This document shows, piece by piece, positions 11,640-21,822 of a stretch of 64,000 nucleotides of DNA. The position numbers and the translations under genes were made by a program. The notes under the pieces are model-generated. The model ran no database searches. It saw only the letters and a program-made list of their open reading frames with translations, and was not told the origin of the DNA. Within the stretch, counting starts at the first letter, position 1; each line of letters starts with the position of its first letter. Source of the DNA: Gadus chalcogrammus (lineage: Eukaryota; Chordata; Actinopteri; Gadiformes; Gadidae); assembly GCF_026213295.1 (NCBI RefSeq), contig NC_079428.1:8628039-8692038 (forward strand), in the 5' to 3' direction.

Positions 11640-12017
11640 TTTTCCGTCCATTGACACCCATACATTTATCAAAGAGAACAAAACAAAGAGATACAACGTC
11701 TTGCTTCCGTGTACACTGGCAATTGTCAACAAATACAAAAAACTAATTGTGGAACTAGGCCGAAATGTAGATGTTTAGAAGTTTTACCATCTTGTCCTAA
11801 CTAGGTATGCCTCGTTATCAATAATCGGAAGTTTATGCTCCAAACCAAATCAATTGTTTTATGGACAATAAATTTGATGTTTGTAGATTATTTTAATAAT
11901 AGGCAGGAATATGATGTTTGTATTTAGTAGTAGCTTGCTTATAGACAGCTGAGGTTGCCTTAAGTACATGCTAAGGTCAGAGCTGAATACTACAGCATTT
12001 ATTTTCCACATCAACAT
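11640..12017 (-). repeat. U1 repeat-unit spacer
   Basis: Spacer blocks ACATTTATCAAAGA, AACTGTCAACAAATACAA-like sequence and GTAGATGTTTAGAAG match those at 26910-27030 and, inverted, 18770-18900. The repeating unit therefore includes 3' spacer as well as the RNA. Confidence 0.65.
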
Positions 12018-12181
12018 CTGGGGAGAGCGAAAACGCAGTCCCCCACTACCCCAAATTATGCAGTCGAGATTCCCACATTTGATGAATTCGCACGGGTGAG
12101 TACAGCCGAAGTGCAATGGCTCAGCCTCGCCCTGGGTGAACCACCTTCTTGATCATGGTGTCTCCCCTGCCAGTTAAGTAT
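12018..12181 (-). ncRNA. Variant U1 snRNA gene, copy 2
   Basis: 164 nt, with about nine substitutions against the cluster consensus. They include C8A in the 5' splice-site recognition sequence (ATACTTAACTG), T-to-G in the Sm site (AATTTGGGG) and a 3' loop changed from TTCG to TTTT. The stems of the 3' hairpin still pair. The PSE (12224-12241) is intact and correctly spaced, so it could be transcribed. It is either a decaying pseudogene or a variant U1. C8 normally pairs with the invariant G+1 of introns, so canonical function is unlikely. The far upstream flank resembles that at 31800-31930, not that of the other copies. Confidence 0.88.
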
Positions 12182-12223
12182 GAGTTGTACACGGCTCACG
12201 TGTTTTCGTGATTCTCCCAAATA

Positions 12224-12241
12224 AGAGTCTACATCATGGTG
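12224..12241 (-). promoter_or_regulatory. U1 copy 2 PSE
   Basis: CACCATGATGTAGACTCT at -60 to -43, identical to the main class despite the mutated RNA region. Confidence 0.8.
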
Positions 12242-12853
12242 CTAACATTTGACTGACAAATTACAATCAGCAGTCAGACAATTTCCACACAAATTACTAG
12301 AAATAAAGCGATATAGTTTAAACTCGTATCATGCCGCTGTGCTCTTCACCCATACGGCCCGTCAGGATCCATCATGCTGTACCTTTGAAGTTTCGGAAAT
12401 TGAACGACCGTAAGATTAAATTATCCACAATTTGGTCCAAATGCTCTTAACTACTACTGCCAGACACGTTTTTTTTTTGGTTTTGATTATGTTAAAAAAT
12501 GCTGAATTATGGCCGATTTCATGTGAAATTTGATGCGTTTCCATTATTCAACCAATCAGACGTTCGCTGCAGAAAACCCCAAAGGCCTCAAATTTTGTGT
12601 GCCCATCAAGGACCTCTCCACTAGGTAAAGGGGTTTTCATAGCTAAAAAATGACGTCACTGGGTCAATTTCATATAACCACTGTTGAAGGTACTCAGGGA
12701 GCTATATTTTATAATGGAGGCCAATGGGGAAATAACACTGACTTCAACCATTAGGAAGGCGAACAACTCAGGGTTTTCAAAGTTTGTATACGCTGTAGAT
12801 AAAATAAATCAGAAACATAACCAGACAAAATTATTTATTTTTCACAAAAACAT

Positions 12854-12979
12854 CAGAGGAGAGTGCGAACGCAGTCCCCCACTACCAGAAATTATGCAGT
12901 CGAGATTCCCACATTTGGGGAATTCGCACGGGTCAGCACAGCCGAAGTGCAATGGCTGAGCCTCGCCCTGGGTGAACCA
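12854..12979 (-). pseudogene. Truncated U1 snRNA, copy 3
   Basis: Contains the 3' 126 nt of U1 with several substitutions and lacks about 38 nt at the 5' end. At 12980 it passes directly into spacer DNA. Exactly the same break (GGTTCACC joined to the same spacer) is present inverted at 19780, so copies 3 and 5 descend from one truncated ancestor. Confidence 0.92.
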
Positions 12980-13045
12980 ATTTCAATTTTTAGGCGTTTA
13001 TTTAAGTCAGGCACAAAGTTAAATTTTACGACATGGTTTCAAGTT

Positions 13046-13359
13046 GGTTTCAACTCCCTCCCCCCACACATAAAACAGTCAGACACCATTACAACCTTCA
13101 AGTCACAACTCAAAACTCACCTGTTCAAACTCGCACACAACGTCTAACTGATCACTGTTTTGTTTGTTTTTTTGTTTTGTTTTGTCTTGTTTTTGTTTTA
13201 TTTATTTCTTATTGCTTATGTTTATTTATTTATTTATTTATTTATTTTATCCACAATGTCTTGTTTTTTAAAAAATGTATGATGACTATATGCTCTGTAA
13301 GGTGACCTTGGGTGTTTTGAAAGGCGCCTCTAAATTAAATGTATTATTATTATTATTAA
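13046..13359 (+). mobile_element. LINE 3' fragment inserted in U1 spacer
   Basis: Starts within CAACTCCCTCCCCCCACACA, encodes the ORF2 end ([16 protein letters not shown]) in one frame and ends with GGCGCCTCTAAATTAAATG plus (ATT)n. It is the same family as 1745-2600. The empty target is preserved in the inverted copy of this spacer at about 19703-19715, where CATGGTTTCAAGGTCAAAAC (reverse complement) runs on uninterrupted. Confidence 0.9.
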
Positions 13360-13545
13360 GGTCAAAACACATTCAAAAGTTAACAAGCAAATAGTTGCAT
13401 TTTACAGCAAGGCCAACAAATTCAAAGGTTAACACAAAATCTTACATAACTCAGTGTTCTCTATTTTCCAGAGTTCCTTACATACCACAATTCCATATCG
13501 TTCCTTGTCCCTCCAAACATAATCCTTTAACAAGGTTATGCTCAA
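13360..13545. repeat. Inverted duplicate of 19540-19715
   Basis: The blocks AAGGTCAAAACACATTCAAA to CAAACATAATCCTTT are the reverse complement of 19540-19715. Together with 12972-13045 they form one arm of an inverted duplication; the other arm ends in U1 copy 5. Confidence 0.9.
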
Positions 13546-13715
13546 ATTAACTAGATTCCACTGAAAACAAAAGGCTCTTGTACACCATTAGTGTACACCT
13601 CCAAATCAACTCTTTTATGCAATTAATCAAGGCCCACCATCTTTCCCATCCCTTACAATCACCACTCTGTATAACCCCATACAGGAACTCTGATTCCGTG
13701 GGGACTCTAAACAGG

Positions 13716-14645
13716 TCACCCAGCCATGGACCTCCACTCATCTGTGGTGGGCACAGCCATGAACTCCTCCACCAGACGGTCCCAGATTGCAGTGGCAACA
13801 TCAGGGACAATGCTTGAGACAGTGGAGGTCCCAACACGGAAACTATTCGCGATGGTCCTGTAGGAGTCCCCAGTGGCTAGGTATCTGCATAATAAAAAAG
13901 GAAATGATTGGATTGTAGGGAAGATACTATAGGTGTCATTCATTTACAATAATTTTGCCCCGTTCATTCATAATTTTTTTTAATAAAAAACATTTACAAA
14001 TGGCAGGAGTCATATTTGATCAAAATAATGGATCTACTTATTGTATTTGACTACATAGCCTACTATACTATTGTCGGCAGAGGATAATCAATCATTTCAA
14101 ACTGTAGTCTGCTATTTCCACTAAATGGAGCTGTCTACCATGGAGACGCCTGCTGGTTGAACCTGAAGTAGATTATTAAGTTTATGTTTCGATTTTGACA
14201 CACGAATTATGAAACTACCACTCACCGGAGACAGATGGACAGGCGCTCCGTAGCTGAGATGGAGCGCCTGTAGTTGGTGTCGAGCCGATAAATCCTAGCA
14301 CCGATCCTACCTAGCAGGTCATCAAACTGGGCCGGAGTCAACCTCAAATAGCGCTGGAAGCGGTCGTCATCCAGACGGAGCTCCTGTAGAAGACGGTGAA
14401 ATTCGCCGAGCTCTGTACGGCTAACGATGGGCATTCTGACGTCTCTCCCTCTTCCACAAAAGGTAAAGACATGCAATGCTCGTTATTTCGGCCATGGTTG
14501 AGAATGAAGCACCTGGAGGCAAGTTGTGGCGCGACAAATTCGACAAAACTTGCAGAGAGACAGATTATGATTTGTGGCACGACAAAACTTCGGCGACAAC
14601 GCGAACGGGCGACAAATTTCACGTTTGGTGTGAACGCACAGTTAG
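13716..14645 (-). mobile_element. Decayed PIF/Harbinger transposon with split transposase
   Basis: Two - strand coding blocks belong to a HARBI1/ALP1-like transposase. 14222-14450 encodes RTELGEFHRLL, FQRYLRLTPAQFDDLL and NYRRSISATERLSICLR. 13716-13885 encodes YLATGDSYRTIANSFRVG and VEEFMAVPTTDEWRSMAG. The joint ICLR/YLATGDSY falls on a GTGAGT donor and a TTATGCAG acceptor, so a 336-bp intron separates them. The catalytic DDE part that should follow is absent. Near 14620-14642 the sequence GTTTGGTGTGAACGCACAG looks like a terminal repeat. Non-functional remnant. Confidence 0.85.
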
Positions 14646-14659
14646 GACTTGATGGCCTA

Positions 14660-15860
14660 CCCAAAACATGGCGAAATTTGGCCATAGGCTCCTCTTATTT
14701 TCGTTTAGTACTGCCTGCAATATGGGCGTCAGAAATAGAGCTTCCATTTTCTCTGCTAGATCAGGGACATTTTACCCCCTTTCTTTAATGGCCTATACAG
14801 TATGTCTCGTCTAATTCTCTCCTGCTGCGCTCCCCACACAAACTGAAAAATGCATCTTCTCAGGGCTGTCATTACAGGAGAACCATGGTTCTCCTGTAAA
14901 TGACAAGGTATATGATTACACAGAAAATCTGAATGAAGATTTGTCTAGTAGACTTCTCTCCACAGGAATAGATTAAACCTTTCAGCGACGTATGCCTATC
15001 GAGTTAGCTGTGAACTTTCTAATTTTGGTTATTATACTATTCAAAGAGCACATGTTAACACACCTGTCACTGATGGCTTGTTTCTCATTATGTTTTCATT
15101 GTGCTTTAGGATAGCGAGGTAGCACCTCTCCCTCATTCCATCATATGAGAAGGCCTGGCGTTTGGGGTGGTATTTCAGGAGGGCACTATGAAAGATCTCC
15201 AGTGGCCCTGTGTGCAATTAAAGAGAGAATGGATAGGACTAATTAAAACATGTTCATTAGTGTTGTGGAAATATCAATAACAAAAATATGCAAATTATAT
15301 TAACCTTGTTTATATAATTACTATTCACAATCAAAGGAATTGTATACATTCTCCCTTTATCTTAGTATACATCGCTTCCTCTCTCTAACTCAGAGGTTAA
15401 GATAGTTCACCTTGCATTCCCACTGGGGGGGGGGGGGGATCATCGGACTGATCGGATACACGGCTACTTGAATTCCTAGCTACCCTGTGCGGGATTTAGC
15501 GTGAATATTCATCACGGATGTTATAGCACACAATACAATGGAAAGATTTAAAATGACAGACTTGGAAAATGTAGCCCTTTATTATACAGACATTTGCTGT
15601 ATTAGCCTAGAACAACACCCTTGCCAGATTATTCATCTAAATAGCCCTATGTTGTTAGAATTTACTAACTTTATGCAAGGTCTACGTTCGTGCAGTAGGC
15701 CTACTCGGCGTTGACTCGATCCTAAATATACAATATAATTGTAAATTATATCACATCAAAAAAGTGGTAGCTAACGATAGTTGAATCAAGCAAACAAATA
15801 GCTGTTGTTTTTGCTCCAAAAAGAATGCCCCCCGCCACGAATTTAACATAAGATAGTTCC
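14660..15860. other. No gene; contains a palindrome
   Basis: No coding region recognised. 14870-14901 is a near-perfect palindrome centred on CCATGG (TTACAGGAGAACC / GGTTCTCCTGTAA). A G12-class homopolymer lies at 15426-15438. Confidence 0.5.
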
Positions 15861-15867
15861 TTCAAAT

Positions 15868-16360
15868 TAAGGCTGCACGGTATGGAGTAAAATTTATACC
15901 ACGGTATGATTTGAGGCATCGAAGGTAACGGTATTATATCACGGTACTTATGTTAATTTTATCTTCTATTTTCGATATAAATGCTTCTGAAGGGGTAAAA
16001 TAAAGGTAAGGCAGCAAAACTATAAATAAAAATAAATTCAAGTTACATCTCTGAAAAACACTGATGTTTAATAGTATGGATTTGTTTCACCACTTGCTTG
16101 CGGACCTTGCCGTATAGTTTTGGCGTCTCAATTTGGCTGAAGTGTGTGCGGGCAGGTAACGCGTACCTGGGGTCGAGTGTTTTGACCATCTCTTTAAAGC
16201 CCTTTCTATCGACATTTTGAAAGGGAACCATGTCCTTACACAGGTAAACAGTGACAGCGTTTATTATCTCGTTCCACCACTGGCATTTTGTTGTAAGGAC
16301 TGGCTTTGGAAAATGCCTGTGGAAGCAATGTCTGATATGCAGAGACAGCTTCACGCTACC
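15868..16360 (-). mobile_element. hAT transposase fragment (ZBED-like)
   Basis: 16100-16290 on the - strand encodes VYLCKDMVPFQNVDRKGF, MVKTLDPRYALPARTHF and PKLYGKVRKQV. This is the region after the BED finger in hAT/ZBED1-type transposases. At 15868-15950 the repeated ACGGTAT motifs resemble the terminal region of the hAT at 27217. Truncated and without the catalytic core. Confidence 0.8.
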
Positions 16361-16416
16361 AGCGTCTGTCTGGTACGGCGTGGAATGAGAGCTTGTGAAG
16401 GGACTATTGCGCCTGT

Positions 16417-16514
16417 TAGCTTGCAGCGTGCTTGCTGTGCGCCTACGAGCTTGCTGGCGTCTGCGTGCTTGCTGCGCGCCTGGGTGGTTGCTGCGCGCCT
16501 GCGTGCTTGCACAA
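16417..16514. repeat. Short GC-rich tandem repeat
   Basis: About five diverged units of roughly 20 bp built on TGCTTGCTGCGCGCCTG. Confidence 0.7.
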
Positions 16515-16830
16515 TACCATACTGCCTAAGAAGGCAGTATCGCTGTCAAATCTGTCCCTGGGAAAAGTAATGTTGCCCCAAATTGAAAAAAGAACAATGT
16601 TCCGTTACCATATTTCCAGTAGTTGCGCGTAACTTTACTTTTTACAGTAGTTAGGTTACTGTATTAACTCGTTACTTAGCGTTAGGAGATGTCACGCGCA
16701 TGATTGCCCGGTTTTGTTTTTCTCGTTCGCACGCCGAAATATTCACTCCCAAATGCGAGTGAAATGGGCACACTGTGGAGCCCTGCACTGGAGCCATTAA
16801 GTCTGATACTAAGGCTAGGCCAATCGACTG

Positions 16831-17095
16831 CAGGGCCGGCGATCGGCATAGGCGAGCTAGGCGACCGCCTAGGGCGACAAATGCGTTGGGGGCGCCCTCT
16901 GGTGGCGCCCTTAATTAAAAAATATATCAATTAAAATATACGACGCGAACGGAGAAGCGAGGGGGCGCGTGAGCAATTGTCAGGGCGGCCCGAAACCGTC
17001 AGCGTAGCACCCCCCCCCCCCGCTCGCAAGACCTGTCCAGGGCGCAAGTTGATTTCGAGTCGCCTAGGGCTCCGAAACGTCCAGCGCCGGCCCTG
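16831..17095. mobile_element. hAT-type MITE with perfect 8-bp target duplication
   Basis: The ends CAGGGCCGGC and GCCGGCCCTG are inverted and flanked by ATCGACTG on both sides (16823-16830 and 17096-17103). The 8-bp duplication and CAGGG terminus are hallmarks of hAT elements. Length is 265 bp, with no coding capacity and a C-run inside. The undecayed target duplication suggests a fairly recent insertion. Confidence 0.92.
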
Positions 17096-17226
17096 ATCGA
17101 CTGACTTCTTTGTTGAACAGATACCTTGAAGCCTTGCAGACATGTCCACCTCCCCCATAGTGTATTGCCGTTAATATGCGATAGAAAAAGAGCATATATT
17201 CTCAACAGTATGTTTGAATTGGAATA

Positions 17227-17982
17227 GTTACATGAGGCTGGATCCATTGACAATAATCTTCTTTTCACGCCAGTCCTTTACACCTTCATCTTCTGATGAC
17301 AACGCTGATGTGGGGGTGAGGGTTGACTCAGGCTGATAGCTCTGGTCGGTTTCACCAACTTCAATGCTACTGGCACTGATATTGAGGCCTGGTGATTATA
17401 AAACAAAGAGGTTTATTTTCAATGTTAAATTCCTGAAAATGACAGTGGTTTTATAATTTGATGTTGTTTGAGTCTGAAATGCGATACATTCAATAAACAT
17501 TTTAAGAACATCAATCTAACACACGTGAAACATCGTAAAACATTGATAACAGCAAACGTATATAGAACATAGCTAGTCTAACGTTAAATTGCCAACTTTG
17601 CTTATTCACTGTTGAGTCGAGTTTTAGAGTCGCCGGCACAGTAGAACAACATGCGACAAAAACATGCGAAAGAAGGCAGATTTACTTTGTAAACAGCCAA
17701 CTTATATACAACTCTGTGGTGCTTTACTGCAAACGACTGTATCAGTGTGTTTTATCATTATCAGTAATATAGTCGAGTGAGTCTTACCTCCAGGCAAACG
17801 CGTTTAGCGCTGCTAGTTGCAGACATCCCAGGCGGTTCGTCGTCATATGGAAAGGTAAATATCGACGGAATTGCGGTGTTCAAAAAAGCGGCTCTCTTCA
17901 TTCCCAGGACATTGAATTCAAAGTCTTCCGGATTCTCCTTGAAATGGAGACTGCAAACCTTCTTTTGTTTTATGGCTTCCAT
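17227..17982 (-). pseudogene. THAP-domain gene or transposon fragment
   Basis: The - strand exon 17979-17787 encodes KVCSLHFKENPEDFEFNVL, then a stretch ending NTAIPSIF. This is the second half of a THAP zinc finger (the C-x2-H pair and the AVPxIF-like end). It ends at a GTAAGA donor. About 400 bp on, 17385-17230 encodes an acidic piece with SALSSEDEGVKDWREKK and a short IIVNGSSLM end before a stop, typical of THAP-type transposon proteins. The joining phase does not fit simply, and the first half of the THAP finger (its first Cys pair) was not found, so it is probably a broken element. Confidence 0.65.
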
Positions 17983-18009
17983 GGCTGTGTCTACTCCAAA
18001 CTTTTGATG

Positions 18010-18960
18010 ATTGATAGCCCGTAGCCACTGTTAGCAACGCTCCAAATCTCTAGGTAGGAGATGAAAACGTACTGCTTGTCCTTTCATTGTCCTACTTGAA
18101 CATCCCGGCACCATGCAAGTTCACTAGAAATGTTGTGTTAATTGATCAGCTTGGTAGATGGAACCACGAGGTCTCTGATAGGCGGAGATCTAGATCAGTG
18201 GGAGTGGCCTGCGAAGCTGTGTATCGGGGTGCATGGTGGGAGTTGTTGTCTTCAATCCACAAGCGCCAAAAAGTCACTTTCTGCCTTTTCTCTGTCAAGA
18301 CGGCACCAAATTAGAAATTTATTTGATTATTTGACTACATATAGGACCCAATTTCAATACATATTAATTTTTCCACTGGTGAAATTCCCCTTTAATTTTA
18401 ATACAGGATTTTTCAACAAAGGATGTGGTTGTTTTTCAAGCATTTATCATATTCGCAGCAATTAAAGCAACAGCAAAGAAATGCCTGAGTCTAAGGATCC
18501 CTTCAACAATGCAATAATATAAAATAATACAATTTATAAGAGAAAAACAAAAGTCACCTGAGACACATTCTATAAACACTTAGTGCAAAGAGAAAGAAAT
18601 ATCTTTTTGCTTTTTCTATATATACTTCAAGGCAGGGTTCTAACGTGTCTGGGGAACGGGAATTGGGAATCGCTGTTCTATAGCATATCCAGTGTAGCTA
18701 TTGCAGCACCACAAAGTTGACATTATATTTGTGCCTACTATTAATATGAACATCTAATTTATTGTCCATGAAACAGTTGATTTGGTTAGAAGCATAACCC
18801 ATGGATAGCTATAGATAGATAGCACGGCATACCTACTTAGGAAAATATCTTGGTTTAGCTTCTAAAAATTTACATTTCGGTGTAGTTCCACAGTTAGTTT
18901 AGTTTGCATTTGATTATTTTCTATCTTTTTTTTTACAAATAACAAGCACATTATCTTTAT
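18010..18960. other. No gene; U1-unit spacer
   Basis: No coding region recognised. 18770-18900 matches, inverted, the U1 spacer blocks at 11640-11900 and 26900-27060 (phrases such as TTACATTTCGGTGTAG). Confidence 0.5.
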
Positions 18961-19030
18961 CAATAAGGTGGCATTCATTACATTTAGTTTGTAGAAAACA
19001 ATGAGTGTAAAATGGTTGTTCCTCAATGCT

Positions 19031-19106
19031 ACTGCAGAGGGCAGTGATGCCCCATGATGGCGTTAAATTATGGGAAATCCCAGAAGATGAATACTACAAT
19101 GCATGA
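19031..19106 (+). promoter_or_regulatory. U1 copy 4 distal element
   Basis: ACTGCAGAGGGCAGTG at about -260 is CTCF-like and ACTACAATGCATGAC at about -200 is ZNF143/octamer-like. Equivalent blocks occur at copies 6, 7 and 10. Confidence 0.5.
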
Positions 19107-19235
19107 CACATGTTTGACCTTTATTCAATATGTTACTGGTCATTTATGTTTGAATTGTGTCTTTGGGATACAGATATCAGAGTAATGTCAGTTGTCAGTC
19201 CAGGCATTGTGGTTTTGTTTTTAGTAAAATGTTAG

Positions 19236-19253
19236 CACCATAATGTAGACTCT
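19236..19253 (+). promoter_or_regulatory. U1 copy 4 PSE
   Basis: CACCATAATGTAGACTCT at -60 to -43 from the RNA start. Confidence 0.82.
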
Positions 19254-19295
19254 TATGTGGGAGAATCCCTACAGCACGAGAGCCGTGTACAACTC

Positions 19296-19459
19296 ATACT
19301 TACCTGGCAGGGGAGACACCATGATCAAGAAGGTGGTTCACCCAGGGCGAGGCTCAGCCATTGCACTTCGGCTGTGCTGACCCGTGCGAATTCCTCAAAT
19401 GTGGGAATCTCGACTGCATAATTTGTGGTAGTGGGGGACTGCGTTCGCGCTCTCCCCTG
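19296..19459 (+). ncRNA. U1 snRNA gene, copy 4
   Basis: 164 nt with all U1 landmarks, identical to copies 1, 6, 7, 8 and 9. The 3' flank ATTGTGGAAAATAAG is a plausible snRNA 3' box. It is on the + strand, opposite to most copies, and divergent from copy 3. Confidence 0.96.
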
Positions 19460-19539
19460 ATAATATTGTGGAAAATAAGTATTTTGGTGATTACGTAATA
19501 TATCCCTCTAAGTTCTCAGTAGCGGACTCGTGATTGGTT

Positions 19540-19779
19540 TAAAGGATTATGTTTGGAGGGAAAAGGAACGATATGGAATTGTGGTATGTAAGGAACTCTG
19601 GAAAATAGAGAACACTGAGTTATGTAGAATTTTGTGTTAACATTTGAATGTGTTGTCCTTGCTGTAAAATGTAACTATTTGCTTGTTAACCTTTGAATGT
19701 GTTTTGACCTTGAAACCATGTCGTAAAATGTAACTCTTTGCCTGACTTAAATAAAAGCCTAGAAATGGAAAAATTTAAT
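19540..19779. repeat. Inverted duplicate of 12980-13545 (LINE-free copy)
   Basis: Reverse complement of 12980-13045 joined directly to 13360-13530, that is, the same spacer without the LINE fragment found at 13046-13359. Confidence 0.9.
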
Positions 19780-19865
19780 TGGTTCACCCAGGGCGAGGCT
19801 CAGCCATTGCACTTTGGCTGTGCTCACCCGTGCGAATTCCCTCAAATGTGGGAATCTCGACTGCG
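19780..19865 (+). pseudogene. Truncated U1 snRNA, copy 5
   Basis: Carries the middle 86 nt of U1, from TGGTTCACC to CTCGACTGC. The 5' end is lost at the junction it shares with copy 3. The 3' end, including the Sm site, is replaced at 19866 by sequence that is the inverse of 22765 downward. Confidence 0.9.
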
Positions 19866-20606
19866 CAAGCAGAATTTGGAACAAATTGAGGATCATTTGG
19901 GCTTATGGTTTGTTTTGCATGATGATTTCAATTTTCAACACTTTTTCGAGACCTTACTTCCTGTCTACACATGCTAATGAAACTGTACATTTCTCTGGTG
20001 TTCAGGTTTTAAGTAGTTGATTTTGCGCTTTTGCCACAATCAAATAATATATTAAATAATAATTTTATTGTAAATATTAAAAATAAAAACTTTTAAAAAA
20101 ATTCTAAAATTGTGCAAGGTTCTTATAATTGTATTTCTTTGCATTGGGCTAATTTTTTATACCTGCAACCATGTAGTAGGAGATAATTACTGAAAGTCAG
20201 AAGGAAGAATTATAAGATGCATAATAACAGTGTGGGTTGTTTTGCAACTAATAATTGACATTCAGAACCACAAAAATAACAAGGACATTATCTTCATCAA
20301 AAAGGTGGCCTTCATTGCATTTGGTTTGTAGAAAGAACACAGAAAATTGTTGTTGGTCGTGCGTGTTGGACATCTCGATTCTAGTCTAGATTCCTCAAAT
20401 CTCCTGTAGAGGGCAGTGTTGCCCCATTAAGGCTATTATTTATAGAAAAATCCCAGAAGAAGAACACAGCAGTGGATGATACAGGTTATTCTTTCATTCA
20501 TTACGTTAATGGTCATTTGTGGTTGAATTATTTCTGCCGGATACCATTAGATCGATTGTAATATGTCAGTCAAGGCGTTTTTGTAATGTTGTCAATAAAA
20601 TGTTAG

Positions 20607-20624
20607 CACCATGACGTAGACTCT
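20607..20624 (+). promoter_or_regulatory. U1 copy 6 PSE
   Basis: CACCATGACGTAGACTCT at -60 to -43. A CTCF-like TGTAGAGGGCAGTG lies at about -260 (20405-20418). Confidence 0.82.
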
Positions 20625-20666
20625 TATGTGGGAGAATCACTACAGCACGAGCGCCGTGTACAACTC

Positions 20667-20830
20667 ATACTTACCTGGCAGGGGAGACACCATGATCAAG
20701 AAGGTGGTTCACCCAGGGCGAGGCTCAGCCATTGCACTTCGGCTGTGCTGACCCGTGCGAATTCCTCAAATGTGGGAATCTCGACTGCATAATTTGTGGT
20801 AGTGGGGGACTGCGTTCGCGCTCTCCCCTG
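20667..20830 (+). ncRNA. U1 snRNA gene, copy 6
   Basis: 164 nt, identical to copies 1, 4, 7, 8 and 9, with its own PSE and a GTTGTGGAAATGAAAG 3' flank. Convergent with copy 7. Confidence 0.96.
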
Positions 20831-21065
20831 ATATTGTTGTGGAAATGAAAGCTATAGAACAATTTAGTGTAATATTGATAACCACCAATGTTAACTTTTG
20901 TGGAGTAATACAACTAATACTTCTCAAATTTCGTGCAAATAGTAATTTACTTTAAATGAGTTTACACTTCGAATTTAGCAATGTTGAAATTGTTGTGGAT
21001 AATTAAGTCAGCAATTTATTGTATTATCCAGAATTTGTCCATTGACTGCGCTCTCTTACATTTAC

Positions 21066-21083
21066 AATGCTCGCGCTCTCCCC
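21066..21083 (+). pseudogene. U1 snRNA 3'-end fragment
   Basis: GCTCGCGCTCTCCCCTG followed by ATTGTGGCAAATAAA is the last part of a + strand U1 and its 3' box; the rest is gone. The preceding 60 bp is the inverse of 23078-23135, the spacer next to copy 8. Confidence 0.75.
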
Positions 21084-21598
21084 TGATACATTGTGGCAAA
21101 TAAAGTTCTAGGTTAAATGTTGGCGTAGTTAAGCTCTGAGACTTCAGGAATGTTGGGGTCTCTCCCACCTTTCAGGTGCTGAAGGGTACCTGAAAAATGA
21201 TTAAAAAAAAAGCATTTGCTTGAATGAAATAAGTGTAAACACCTCTTTAAAATATGTATTTCAATTTGCTAATTCACTAACACCAATCAATGAGAATCGC
21301 ATTTGAAAGGACATTTTGAATGAGTAATAATAATTACTCATTTCCAAAAAGAAAGTTTTGGAAATTTAACTAACCTTAATCCTAAATTATCCACAATTTT
21401 GTCAAAATACCACGTACTACTGCTCAAAATTATGCTATTTTTTTGGTTCCGATTATTATAGCAATGGTTAAGTTATGGCCGATTAATGTGAAAATACCAT
21501 TATGCCTTTAGTAAACCAATCACAAGTCCTCTGGAAAATTTAGAGGGATATATGACACATTTAGTATGTATATATGTATTTAATTTCCACAACAATAT

Positions 21599-21762
21599 CA
21601 GGGGAGAGCGCGAACGCAGTCCCCCACTACCACAAATTATGCAGTCGAGATTCCCACATTTGAGGAATTCGCACGGGTCAGCACAGCCGAAGTGCAATGG
21701 CTGAGCCTCGCCCTGGGTGAACCACCTTCTTGATCATGGTGTCTCCCCTGCCAGGTAAGTAT
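21599..21762 (-). ncRNA. U1 snRNA gene, copy 7
   Basis: 164 nt, identical to copies 1, 4, 6, 8 and 9. Promoter as in copy 6, with the same ACGTAG variant in the PSE, consistent with the inverted duplication. Confidence 0.96.
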
Positions 21763-21804
21763 GAGTTGTACACGGCGCTCGTGCTGTAGTGATTCTCCCA
21801 CATA

Positions 21805-21822
21805 AGAGTCTACGTCATGGTG
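21805..21822 (-). promoter_or_regulatory. U1 copy 7 PSE
   Basis: CACCATGACGTAGACTCT at -60 to -43, the same base variant as copy 6. A CTCF-like ACTGCCCTCTACAG lies about 250 bp upstream (22010-22023). Confidence 0.82.

Larger units (their letters stand above)
19868..20830 (+). repeat. Left arm of inverted duplication (partner 21599-22765)
   Basis: Starting with CAAGCAGAATTTGGAACAAA and ending with U1 copy 6, this arm is the reverse complement of 22765-21599, which ends with U1 copy 7. Inside, about 190 bp present at 22500-22690 is missing here. The two U1 genes therefore point towards each other across a spacer of about 770 bp. Confidence 0.88.
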
